Shown piece by piece: positions 20,441 to 31,159 of a stretch of DNA of 64,000 bases. The notes below the pieces were generated by a model that had not been told where the DNA came from, did not search any database, and was given only the letters and a program-made list of their open reading frames with translations. The DNA is from Lichenibacterium minor. Its GTDB lineage: Bacteria > Pseudomonadota > Alphaproteobacteria > Rhizobiales > Beijerinckiaceae. Location of the stretch: NCBI RefSeq assembly GCF_004137685.1, contig NZ_QYBB01000005.1, positions 124,001-188,000 of the forward strand, in the 5' to 3' direction. Numbering within the stretch: position 1 is the first letter of the stretch; each line of letters opens with the position of its first letter. Made by a program: the position numbers and the translations under genes.

Positions 20441-21271
20441 ATGCGCGTCCTGCGCACGATCGCCGAGGTCCGGGCCGCCCGGGCCGGCCTTCCCGGGCTC
20501 GGGCTCGTGCCCACCATGGGCTTCCTCCACGCCGGCCACATGAGCCTGGTGGCGCGGGCGCGGGCCGAATGCGGCGCGTCCGCGGTGTCGATCTTCGTCA
20601 ACCCGACCCAGTTCGCCGCCGGCGAGGACCTGTCCCGCTACCCGCGCGACATGCCGCGCGACCTCGCCATGCTGGACGCCGCCGGCGTCGACCTCGTGTT
20701 CACGCCGGAGCCCGCCGAAATCTATCCGCCCGGCCATGCCAGCCGCATCGAGGTCGGGCCCGTGGCGTCCCCCCTGGAAGGCGCGCGGCGGCCCGGGCAC
20801 TTCGCGGGGGTCGCCACCGTGGTGGCCAAGCTGTTCAACATCGTGCAGCCGACGCGGGCCTATTTCGGCCAGAAGGACGCCCAGCAGGTCGCCGTGATCC
20901 GCCGCATGGCGCGCGATCTCGACATGCCGCTCGACGTCGTCGTGGGCGACACGGTGCGGGAGCCCGACGGCCTCGCGATGTCGTCGCGCAATGTGTACCT
21001 GTCGCCCGCGGAGCGCGCGGCCGCGCCCGTCCTTTACCGGGCGCTCGATGCGGCGCGCCGCTCGTTCGACGGCGGCGAGCGCGACGCCGAAACGCTGCGG
21101 CGTGCCATGGCGGGGACGATCGCCTCCGAGCCGGGGATCGCGCTCGACTACGTCAGCGTGGCGGACGGCGAAACCCTGGAGGAGGTCGGGCGCGCCGGTC
21201 CGGGCTGCCTGCTGTCGCTGGCGGCGCGGCTCGGCCGCACCCGGCTCATCGACAACGTCGTGCTCGGCTGA
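20441..21271 (+). CDS. panC: pantoate--beta-alanine ligase
   Basis: A 276-residue ATP-dependent ligase that joins pantoate and beta-alanine to give pantothenate. Nucleotidyltransferase motifs are complete: [15 protein letters not shown] (HxGH type), [30 protein letters not shown] (ATP-binding SSRN). The ATG at 20441 is 2 nt after the panB stop; a GTG at 20435 overlapping the panB stop is an alternative. It ends directly next to the convergent acyltransferase gene (21272). With coaA at 58.2 kb, the window holds three steps towards coenzyme A. Confidence 0.96.
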   Translation: MRVLRTIAEVRAARAGLPGLGLVPTMGFLHAGHMSLVARARAECGASAVSIFVNPTQFAAGEDLSRYPRDMPRDLAMLDAAGVDLVFTPEPAEIYPPGHASRIEVGPVASPLEGARRPGHFAGVATVVAKLFNIVQPTRAYFGQKDAQQVAVIRRMARDLDMPLDVVVGDTVREPDGLAMSSRNVYLSPAERAAAPVLYRALDAARRSFDGGERDAETLRRAMAGTIASEPGIALDYVSVADGETLEEVGRAGPGCLLSLAARLGRTRLIDNVVLG

Positions 21272-22348
21272 TCACGGCCCGGAGACGGCGAGGGACGGCG
21301 GCCGGTGCGGCGCGATCCGCCGCTGCAGCCAGCGGGTCACCGGCACTTCGAACCGGCGGTGCACGGTGAACCCCACCGCGAGGGCGAGCCCCACGAGCCC
21401 GAGCAGGTAGGCGCCGGCCGGCACGCGCGACGGGCCGCCCCAGCGCCCGACCGCCGCCGCGGCGGCGACGTTGAGTCCCTCGTGGACGAGGTACAGCGCG
21501 TAGGACGCGTCGCCGAGCCGCTCCAGCCATCGCCGGACGGGGCCGCCCCCCTCGGCCGCGGGGCACAGGGCCGCCGCCGCCACGATGGCGGCGGCGGGCA
21601 GCCCCCAGACGACGCCCCGCCATTCGCCCCACCACGCATCGGACACGGGGGCGGCCGCCAGGGCGGCGGCGCAACCCGCGGCGGCGAGGGCGAGCGCGGC
21701 GGGCCGCGGCAGGCGCAGGCCCGACAGGGCCAGCTCGGCGATGAGGAGGCCCGCCGCGAACTCCAGCACGTTGCTGGCGCCGAGGTAGGCCAGCCAACCG
21801 GGGAGCGCCACCGCCTTGGCGGACGCCACCAGCGCGGCGAAGCCGCAGACCAGGACCGCGACGGCGGCCCGGCGCGGCAAGGCCAGGGTGGCGGCGAAGC
21901 AGGCGTAGAACGCCATCTCGTAGCTGAGCGTCCAGCCGGTCGAATAGACCGGCGTTGCGTCGTCGTTGACCGGGCCCGCGTAGGGCACGAAGGCCAGCGA
22001 CAGGGCGAGGTAGCGGTTGAAGGCCCCGTGGCCGAGGCCGCCGCGGGCCGCCGCGGGCGCGAGCAGCACGAACAGCGCCGTCACGGCCCAGTAGAGCGGC
22101 ACCACGCGGGCGATGCGCTTGCCGATGAAGGGCAGGACGGCCCGCGCGGCGCCGAACAGCGGCGCCGAAGCGTAGACCATCACCAACCCGGACACGACGA
22201 AGAACACGTCGACCCCGAAGGCTCCGGCCAGGAAGGACGGGAGCCGCGTGGGCATGCCCACGCCGTCGACTTCGCCGCGGGCGTGGAACGTCACCACGGC
22301 CAGCGCCGCCAAGCCGCGCAGTACCTGGATGTTGGACAGTTTCCGCAT
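21272..22348 (-). CDS. acyltransferase 3 family membrane protein
   Basis: A 358-residue integral membrane protein with about ten hydrophobic helices. The N-terminal NIQVLRGLAALAVVTFHARGE (about 6-26) has the RG and catalytic-type His of acyltransferase 3 (OafA/ExoZ-like) proteins, followed by FGVDVFFVVSGLVM and IARVVPLYW. These enzymes O-acylate surface sugars or lipids. The substrate is unknown; no polysaccharide cluster is adjacent. The C-terminus abuts panC tail to tail with no gap. The ATG at 22348 places the first helix near the N-terminus. Confidence 0.85.
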   Translation of the reverse strand: MRKLSNIQVLRGLAALAVVTFHARGEVDGVGMPTRLPSFLAGAFGVDVFFVVSGLVMVYASAPLFGAARAVLPFIGKRIARVVPLYWAVTALFVLLAPAAARGGLGHGAFNRYLALSLAFVPYAGPVNDDATPVYSTGWTLSYEMAFYACFAATLALPRRAAVAVLVCGFAALVASAKAVALPGWLAYLGASNVLEFAAGLLIAELALSGLRLPRPAALALAAAGCAAALAAAPVSDAWWGEWRGVVWGLPAAAIVAAAALCPAAEGGGPVRRWLERLGDASYALYLVHEGLNVAAAAAVGRWGGPSRVPAGAYLLGLVGLALAVGFTVHRRFEVPVTRWLQRRIAPHRPPSLAVSGP

Positions 22349-22467
22349 CGGCCGATCCAGCGCCCCGCCAGGCGAGGTCGCGTGGGCAAGCCCGAGCACC
22401 ATCGCGGACTTCGGACGAAAAGCGAAGCGCGATCGCTCGGGTCGAACCGTGGGGATCCCGTCCCGGG

Positions 22468-22815
22468 TCAGACCGACTGGCGCGCCTGCATGCGGCGCTG
22501 CGCGTCGCGCGCGGCGAGCCATTCGGCCGCGAAGTCGGGGGCCACGCGGTAGCGCTCGCCGTCGCTCTCGTACCAGCCGCCCTGGTCCAGGCGCGGGGCC
22601 GCCTCGTCGCCGAGCAGCGCCTGGGTGACGCGGCCGAGCGCCTGCGCCACCAGGTCGGGCGAGCCGGCGCGGCGGGCGATGTCGGCCGCCGAGCCGCGGC
22701 CGGCCGCCACCTCGTCGATGATCTCCATGTAGCGGACGGCCGGGGCGGTCCACCGATCCCGCTGCAGGCGCGTCAGGGCCGTGTCGACGCGGATCTTCCA
22801 GACTGCGTTGGTCAT
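22468..22815 (-). CDS. hypothetical protein with winged-helix-like C-terminus
   Basis: A 115-residue soluble protein I cannot assign. After MTNAVWKIRVDTALTRL it contains SAADIARRAGSPDLVAQALG (about 57-76), which reads like a helix-turn-helix. This is followed by GGWYESDGERYRVAPDFAAEW (split here: strand-turn-strand, about 89-109), which would fit a wing. This suggests a small nucleic-acid-binding protein, but it is inference from pattern only. GGAGGACCCC precedes the ATG at 22815. It lies upstream of the acyltransferase gene on the same strand. Confidence 0.6.
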   Translation of the reverse strand: MTNAVWKIRVDTALTRLQRDRWTAPAVRYMEIIDEVAAGRGSAADIARRAGSPDLVAQALGRVTQALLGDEAAPRLDQGGWYESDGERYRVAPDFAAEWLAARDAQRRMQARQSV

Positions 22816-22966
22816 GGGGTCCTCCCTCGGGAGCCGCAGACTAGGCTCGGCGCGACGCTTCCTGCAACGGGGACGACGGTGCCGAAACGAAAACGTGAAC
22901 GCGCCATGAAGGGGGAGCGGTCGGCGCGTCGTCCGCGGCGCGTCCCGGCCTCGACGCGTCCCGGTC

Positions 22967-23497
22967 TCACCCCACCGGCCCGATCCGCGCCATGTGGAGC
23001 ACGTCGACGTAGCGCCCGTCGCGGAACGCGTCGCCGCGGGCGATCCCTTCCTCCGCGAAGCCGAAGCGCCGGTAGAGCGCGATGGCGCGGGCATTGTCGG
23101 TGTAGACCCCGAGGGCGAGGCGGCGCACCCCGTACCAGCGGTCGGCCGCGTCGACGAGCGCCGCCAGCAGCGCGGAACCGATGCCGCGCCCCGCGTGGCC
23201 GTCGTGGACGCCCATGCCGATTTCGGCGACGTGGGCGCGCCGCCCGCCGGCCCGGCGCCATCCCGCGGTGCCGAGGACGGCCCCGTCGCGTTCGGCCACG
23301 AGCAGGAGGTCGTCGGACCCGATCCCTTCGAGGAAGCGGCGCGTCTCGTCCGGGCTGCGGAACGGCAGGCGCAGCGTGCCGTGCCGGAAGCCCGGCATGG
23401 CGCTGATCGCCGCGACACCCTCGAAATCGGAAACGCGCGCCGCGCGCACGGCGACGCCGTCGGGACGCCTCGCCGCCGGGGCGGTGATGTCGGACAT
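22967..23497 (-). CDS. GNAT family N-acetyltransferase
   Basis: A 176-residue protein with the GNAT fold: beta strands around LLLVAERDGAVLGTAGWRR (about 63-81), then the acetyl-CoA loop GVHDGHAGRGIGSALLAALV (about 96-115, RGIGSALL matching R/Q-x-x-G-x-A), and the C-terminal YTDNARAIALYRRFGFAEEG motif. It acetylates an unknown amine substrate; AEIGMGVHDGHAG recalls PhnO/SpeG-like stand-alone enzymes. It ends 33 nt upstream of the SDR start on the same strand order, so SDR to GNAT may be co-transcribed. Confidence 0.88.
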   Translation of the reverse strand: MSDITAPAARRPDGVAVRAARVSDFEGVAAISAMPGFRHGTLRLPFRSPDETRRFLEGIGSDDLLLVAERDGAVLGTAGWRRAGGRRAHVAEIGMGVHDGHAGRGIGSALLAALVDAADRWYGVRRLALGVYTDNARAIALYRRFGFAEEGIARGDAFRDGRYVDVLHMARIGPVG

Positions 23498-23529
23498 GGG
23501 GCTCCCCGATGCTGCGCGGCGCCGAGCGG

Positions 23530-24294
23530 TCAGGAAAAGTTCGGCTGGCCATTCGACGCCGTCACGCCGCCGTCCACCGGCAGCACCACGCCGTTGACGA
23601 AGCTGGCGTCCGGGCTCGCCAGGAAGGCAATGACGGCGGCCACCTCCTCGCCCTTGGCGGCGCGGCCGAGCGGGATGCGGTCCCTGAACTTCGCCATCAC
23701 GGCCTCGTCGCCCATCATGCCCTCCGTGAGGTCGGACAGCGTGAGGCTCGGCGCCACGGCGTTGACCCGCACGCCGCGGCCGCCGAACTCCAGCGCCAGC
23801 GCGCGGGTGAGGTTCGACACGGCGCCCTTCGACGCGTTGTAGAACGAGAAACCCCAATCCCCGCCGAGCCCGGACACCGACGACACGTTGACGATGGAGC
23901 CGCCGCTCTTCAGCAGGTGGGGCATGGCGGCGCGGCAACCGTAGAGCACGCCGTCGACGTTGATCGCCATGGTGTTCCGGTAGCCGTCGAGCGGCGCGTC
24001 GAGCAGGCCGCCGAGCGCCGCCACGCCGGCGTTGTTGACCAGCACGTCGAGCCCGCCGAACCGCGCCACCGCGGCGGCCACCAGGGCTTCCACGGCGCCG
24101 AGGTCGCTGACGTCGGCCTCGTGGACGAGCGTCCGCTCGCCATCGAGGCCCGAAGCCACGCGGTCGAGCTTGCCGCGGGTGCGGCCGACCAGCACGACCC
24201 GGGCGCCCTCCTCGGCGAAGCGGACCGCGGTGGCGGCGCCGATGCCCGAGCCGGCCCCGGTGACGATGACGGTCTTGTCGGTGAAGCGTGGCAT
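23530..24294 (-). CDS. short-chain dehydrogenase/reductase
   Basis: A 254-residue classical SDR. NAD(P)-binding TGAGSGIG (12-19), Asn-rich NNAG (87-90), catalytic Ser138/139 in NVSSVSG, Tyr152 and Lys156 in YNASK, and the PG-like segment NAVAPSLTLSDL. The Arg in GRTRGK after beta-2 hints at NADP preference. The substrate is unknown. It is preceded 66 nt upstream by the isochorismatase-like gene and followed by GNAT, all on the minus strand. Confidence 0.9.
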   Translation of the reverse strand: MPRFTDKTVIVTGAGSGIGAATAVRFAEEGARVVLVGRTRGKLDRVASGLDGERTLVHEADVSDLGAVEALVAAAVARFGGLDVLVNNAGVAALGGLLDAPLDGYRNTMAINVDGVLYGCRAAMPHLLKSGGSIVNVSSVSGLGGDWGFSFYNASKGAVSNLTRALALEFGGRGVRVNAVAPSLTLSDLTEGMMGDEAVMAKFRDRIPLGRAAKGEEVAAVIAFLASPDASFVNGVVLPVDGGVTASNGQPNFS

Positions 24295-24360
24295 GTCGGA
24301 TCCCCTTCGGCGCGTCGCGGCGCCCGGCGGGGAAAGCCGCGACCGGGCGCGGCCGTTCCC

Positions 24361-24936
24361 TCAGCCGAGCGCCGCCACGACCTCGTCGGCGCGCACGATG
24401 CGGGCGAACTCGCCGTGCAGGTTCGCCAGCGTCATGGCGTGGATGTCCTCGGCGGCGTGGTGGTCGCCGTCGGGTCCCGTGCGATCGAAGGTCCAGCAGG
24501 CGTCGCGCACCAGCAGCGTGTCGAAGCCGAGGTTGCCCGCCATGCGGGCGGTGGTCTCGACGCAATGGTTGGTGATGGCGCCGCAGATCGCGAGGGTCGT
24601 CAGACCGGCCCCGCGCAGCCGGGCTTCGAGGTCCGTGCCGATGAAGGCGGAGTTGGCGCTCTTGTGCAGCACCGGCTCGCCCGCGGATTCGCGCGCCTCG
24701 GCCAGCGGGGCGTGGCCGCTGAGCCCGACGCGCAGGCGCGATCCCGGCTCGACGCTGTCGTGGCGGACGTGGATCACCGCGGCGCCCGCCGCCCGGAAGG
24801 CGCCGAGGAGGCGGGCGATCCGCCCTTCGGCGCCGGGCTGGTTGCGGCGTTCGCCCGCGGCTTCCCGCTCGGCCATGCCGCGCTGGGCATCGACCACGAC
24901 GAGCGCCGTGCGGGACCGGACGAGGGCGAAAGGCAT
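24361..24936 (-). CDS. cysteine hydrolase, isochorismatase-like family
   Basis: A 191-residue member of the isochorismatase-like superfamily. The catalytic triad is in place: Asp16 (VVVDAQRG), Lys92 (VLHKSANSAF) and Cys125 (AITNHCVETTAR) with the cis-peptide AIT before it. Relatives hydrolyse nicotinamide, ureidoacrylate, isochorismate or similar amides. HKSANSAFIGTDLEARLR and the THCVE-type motif suit the general amidase group rather than nicotinamidase. The start at 24936 (MPFALVRSRTALVVVD) puts the Asp at the normal position. Confidence 0.88.
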   Translation of the reverse strand: MPFALVRSRTALVVVDAQRGMAEREAAGERRNQPGAEGRIARLLGAFRAAGAAVIHVRHDSVEPGSRLRVGLSGHAPLAEARESAGEPVLHKSANSAFIGTDLEARLRGAGLTTLAICGAITNHCVETTARMAGNLGFDTLLVRDACWTFDRTGPDGDHHAAEDIHAMTLANLHGEFARIVRADEVVAALG

Positions 24937-25016
24937 GGCGACCCGGGGCGACGAGGTCGGGGGCTGGGCGGGCAGGATATCCGGCCCGGTCCCGTCCGCA
25001 AGGTCCGGGCGCGCGG

Positions 25017-28076
<3,060 letters not shown>

Positions 28077-28274
28077 GGGAACTCGCACCTTTCGCCGTGA
28101 TCTCGGGCGCGGCAATCTATGGTGTTTCACGGGCCGGGCCGCAACTCCGCCTTCGCCGGGACGGGACGCGGTGTCGCGCGCCGCCGCCGCGGCCTCGCGG
28201 GCGTCCGGCGCCACGTTGCCGCGGTCGCCCGATCGTGCCCTATGGGGGCCGGCGGTGCGGACGGGGATGCGCAG

Positions 28275-28655
28275 ATGAAGTTTTTGGTGACCTATCGCGA
28301 GCGGCGCGCGGACTTCGACCCCGCGGCGGCCCAGCGACGCGCGGCGCGGCTGCTGACGGAGCGCGCCATGCCGCCCGGGCTCAAGGTCCACGAACTCCTG
28401 TCGCGCATCGGCGGGGGCGGGGGCTACGCCGTCGTGGAAACCGCGGAAGCCGAGGACCTGCAGCATCTCGCGGGCCTCTTCTCCGCCTACGAGTGCCGCA
28501 TCGAGCCGGTGCTCGACCTGTCGTTCAACGGGGCGGCCCCGGCGGAGCCGGCCGCGCCGCCGCCGGCCCGCCGCGAAACCCTCCCCGAGATGCCGCCGTC
28601 CGAGCCGCACGAGGGCGCCTTCTCCGACGACGACGTCTACGACACCGAAGACTGA
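28275..28655 (+). CDS. DUF3303-like protein
   Basis: A 126-residue protein starting MKFLVTYRERRADFD. The N-terminal about 85 residues resemble the DUF3303 alpha-beta barrel fold (ferredoxin-like): KVHELLSRIGGGGGYAVVETAEAEDLQHLAG and CRIEPVLDL. A Pro/Glu-rich acidic tail follows (about 90-126), ending DDDVYDTED, which is not part of the domain. The function of the family is unknown. It is divergent from the large kinase gene and convergent with the glycosyltransferase-like gene. Confidence 0.72.
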   Translation: MKFLVTYRERRADFDPAAAQRRAARLLTERAMPPGLKVHELLSRIGGGGGYAVVETAEAEDLQHLAGLFSAYECRIEPVLDLSFNGAAPAEPAAPPPARRETLPEMPPSEPHEGAFSDDDVYDTED

Positions 28656-28677
28656 CGGGCGGAACCCGGCCGGGCCG

Positions 28678-29694
28678 TCACGCCGCCGGGGTGCCCCGCT
28701 CGGCCCGGCGCGGGATGGCGGCCGCGCCGAGGCGCCCGACCTCCTGGCGGGCCGCGGCCAGCGTGTCGAGCAGGACGCCCGCCGCCGCCACGGCGAACCC
28801 CGCCGCCAGCGATGCGGCGGCGGCGAGCGTCCGCGGTCCGGGGAGCAGGGTGCCCCGCCAATGGCGGATCTCCAGGCCCGGCGCCGCCGACGCGATGCCG
28901 AGCGCCATCAGGCCGAGGCCGGCGAGCCCCAGGATGCGCCGCGGGCGCTCTTCCACGAGCAGGCGGACGATCGTGCCGAGGAGCGCGGCCCAGCCGGCGA
29001 CGCCCGGCGGCGGGACGGAAACGACGTCGGGGCGCTCCGCTTCCAGCGCCGTCACCCGCCCGACCGGCAGGCGCAGGCGCAGAGCATGCAGGGCGAGGTC
29101 GCGGGCCGACTGGCCACCGCGCGGCGCGGTCCGGTGATACGACATCGCGAACCGCCGCGAGCAGGCCTTGAAGTCCGAGTGGACCGTGTCGCCCCATCCC
29201 CCGAAGGCGAAGTCCACGGCGCGGACGAGGAGCCTGTCGCCGATGCTCGGGGCGGAGCCGCTCGATACGGCGCGGACGTCGACCAGGTCTCGACCCGCCT
29301 CGACCTCGGCCACGATCAGCGGCGCCAGGCAGGCGTCGTGGGCGCCCCAAGCGGGGGCCAGGATGTAGATGTCGGCGTCGACCTCGGCGAACATGCGCCG
29401 GACGAGGGCGTCGCGGCCGCAGCGCGGCACGGAGCGCACGGCGACACCCGCCGCTTCGGCCGAAGCCCGCTCCTCGGCCGACAGGTCGAAGCCGTAGAAC
29501 CAGACCTGGGCGCGCGGCAGCACGGTCCGGTATCCGCGCACCATCGCGGCCACGTCGCCGCGGCCGGTGAGGAGCACGGCGACCTCCGCGACCGCCGCCT
29601 CGGGCCGAGAGGTCCAGGCGGCGGGGCGGACGATTCGGCTCGGAACCGCGCCGGCGCGGCGCGGCGCGGGCGCCGACAGGAGGGGATGGGACAC
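28678..29694 (-). CDS. GT2 glycosyltransferase-like protein without DXD motif (probable pseudoenzyme)
   Basis: A 338-residue protein. ALVRRMFAEVDADIYIL (about 107-123) and the C-terminal two-helix segment ending LLDTLAAARQEVGRL match the polyprenyl-phosphate GT2 family (helices about 258-276 and 289-312). In relatives the text after ADIYVLVDG is DDTYDA. Here it reads APAWGAHDA, so the metal-binding Asp residues are gone, and the N-terminal CYNEE-type nucleotide-binding strand is replaced by VAVLLTGRGD. The fold and membrane anchor appear kept while catalysis is probably lost. The family assignment is by recognition of these segments. It overlaps nothing and is convergent with the DUF3303-like gene. 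Confidence 0.65.
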   Translation of the reverse strand: MSHPLLSAPAPRRAGAVPSRIVRPAAWTSRPEAAVAEVAVLLTGRGDVAAMVRGYRTVLPRAQVWFYGFDLSAEERASAEAAGVAVRSVPRCGRDALVRRMFAEVDADIYILAPAWGAHDACLAPLIVAEVEAGRDLVDVRAVSSGSAPSIGDRLLVRAVDFAFGGWGDTVHSDFKACSRRFAMSYHRTAPRGGQSARDLALHALRLRLPVGRVTALEAERPDVVSVPPPGVAGWAALLGTIVRLLVEERPRRILGLAGLGLMALGIASAAPGLEIRHWRGTLLPGPRTLAAAASLAAGFAVAAAGVLLDTLAAARQEVGRLGAAAIPRRAERGTPAA

Positions 29695-29763
29695 GCGCTG
29701 ACCTCGACGATGGACGAGGCGACGCTAGGGTCTCAACCTTAACGTTTCTGCGACGAGGGCGGG

Positions 29764-30171
29764 TCAGCCGCCCTTCACGCGGGCCTTGCGGGCCGCGTAG
29801 CGCGCGTCGCGCGCCGACTTCCGAGCGGCTTCGTCGGCGAGGATGCGGGCGGCCCGCTCCAGGCGCGCCGCTTCGGCGGCCTGCTTGTCGAGCTCGATCT
29901 GGGCCAAACGCTCCAGCTCGGCGGCGGCCTCGGCGGCTTCGCGGGCGGCCTTCTCCTCGGCCTCCTTTTGGAGCTGCAGCCGACGCTGCTCCTCCTTCTC
30001 GGCCTCGCGCTTGGCGCGAGCCTCGGCGATCGCCTGACGCTCGGCCTGCTTGCGCAGCACGTCCGGGTCGTCGTCCGCCGGCCTCGTCTTCAGTTTTTCG
30101 ACCAGGGCCTTCTTGGCCGCGGAGGTGGAGCTGATGCGATCGGCGAAATTGGCGCTGTTGAACTTACCCAC
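29764..30171 (-). CDS. DUF6481 family Ala/Glu/Lys-rich coiled-coil protein
   Basis: A 135-residue highly charged helical protein. It opens GKFNSANFADRISSTSAAKKALVEK, the characteristic start of DUF6481 proteins, then has a long Arg/Glu/Ala helix (about 35-120, RQAIAEARAKREAEKEEQRR) predicted as coiled coil, ending KARVKGG. The start is taken as GTG at 30171 because the family begins at (V/M)GKFNSANF and GGACGA lies upstream; an ATG at 30270 would add an unrelated N-terminus. The function is unknown; such basic helical proteins may bind nucleic acid. Confidence 0.75.
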   Translation of the reverse strand: MGKFNSANFADRISSTSAAKKALVEKLKTRPADDDPDVLRKQAERQAIAEARAKREAEKEEQRRLQLQKEAEEKAAREAAEAAAELERLAQIELDKQAAEAARLERAARILADEAARKSARDARYAARKARVKGG

Positions 30172-30321
30172 TTGTCGTCCATGTTCGAGTGCGGCCGGGT
30201 TCGGATCATCCGCTGATCGAACGAGCGGGCTGCGCCACGCGGCCGTCGGGCGCAAGACCGATATAGGCACGACACGGGGCGCTGAAAAGCTCCGCCGGGC
30301 CGCCGAAGGGCTGCGTTGCGC

Positions 30322-30813
30322 CTAAAAGGGGTGTCGCGCGGTCGGTCGGGCCTCTGCGGCGGCCCCGACCCGGGCGACGGCGGGGCGGACCTCGGCCTCC
30401 TCGGGACCGTGGCCGAAACCATGCATGCGCAACGCCCATTGCAGGCCGATCAGCGCGCCCTTGGCCACGGGCAGGAGGCCCAGGCTCAGGGCCACGGTCA
30501 GGGGAGCCCAGACCGCGGCGTGCAGCCACAGCGGCCACGCGTAGGCGAGGTCGACCCCCACCGCGGCGGCGACGATCAGGTGGCCGACCACGAAGATGGT
30601 CACGTAGGGAGGGGCGTCGTCGGCGCGCTGGTGGAACAGCGCTTCGCCACAGGCCGCGCAGGCCTCCGCCGGCTTCAAGTAGGCGCGGAACAGGGCGCCC
30701 CTGCCGCAGGCCGGGCAACGGTGCAGGGCGCCGCGCCCCATCGCGCTCCACAGGCGCCGGCGGTCGTCCTCGAGGGCCGTCCCATGGCCGTTGGGGGTCG
30801 CGGCGGTCTCCAT
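30322..30813 (-). CDS. DUF983 family membrane protein
   Basis: A 163-residue protein with a zinc-ribbon-like Cys4 at the N-terminal half (CPACGRGALF about 33-42 and CAACGEALF about 52-60), HHQRADDAPPY-like segment HQRADDAPPYVTIFVVGHLIV, then two hydrophobic helices (about 70-95 and 98-118) and the terminal LQWALRMHGFG. These are the standard DUF983 features; the family is often found near cytochrome oxidase genes, which are absent here. The role is unknown. Confidence 0.85.
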   Translation of the reverse strand: METAATPNGHGTALEDDRRRLWSAMGRGALHRCPACGRGALFRAYLKPAEACAACGEALFHQRADDAPPYVTIFVVGHLIVAAAVGVDLAYAWPLWLHAAVWAPLTVALSLGLLPVAKGALIGLQWALRMHGFGHGPEEAEVRPAVARVGAAAEARPTARHPF

Positions 30814-31159
30814 GGCGGGGTCCTGGGCTGCGGGACGGCGGCGGCGCCGGCCGATGCCCCTACATGGGCGCGCGCTCCGCCTGTTTGCACCCCGCCGCGC
30901 GCCGGGCAGGGCTCGTTAACCGCGCCGTAAACCGGGCTGTGGATAAGCTGAGGAGAGCCGGTTCCGGCGGGGGTGAGGGCGAGCCGGGGCGCTGCACGCG
31001 CGGCCTTCCGCGTCCCGCCGACCGCGGGCGGGTCCACCGGGACCCGCGTCGCCCAGGATGGAGCAGCGCCGCTGCCGCGTGCCGGGCGGGAGCGGCCGGT
31101 GTGTCCGTCCCGGCGCGCTGCTCGCGGAGCGGGACCGCCATTTCGGCTGCCCGACGGGG

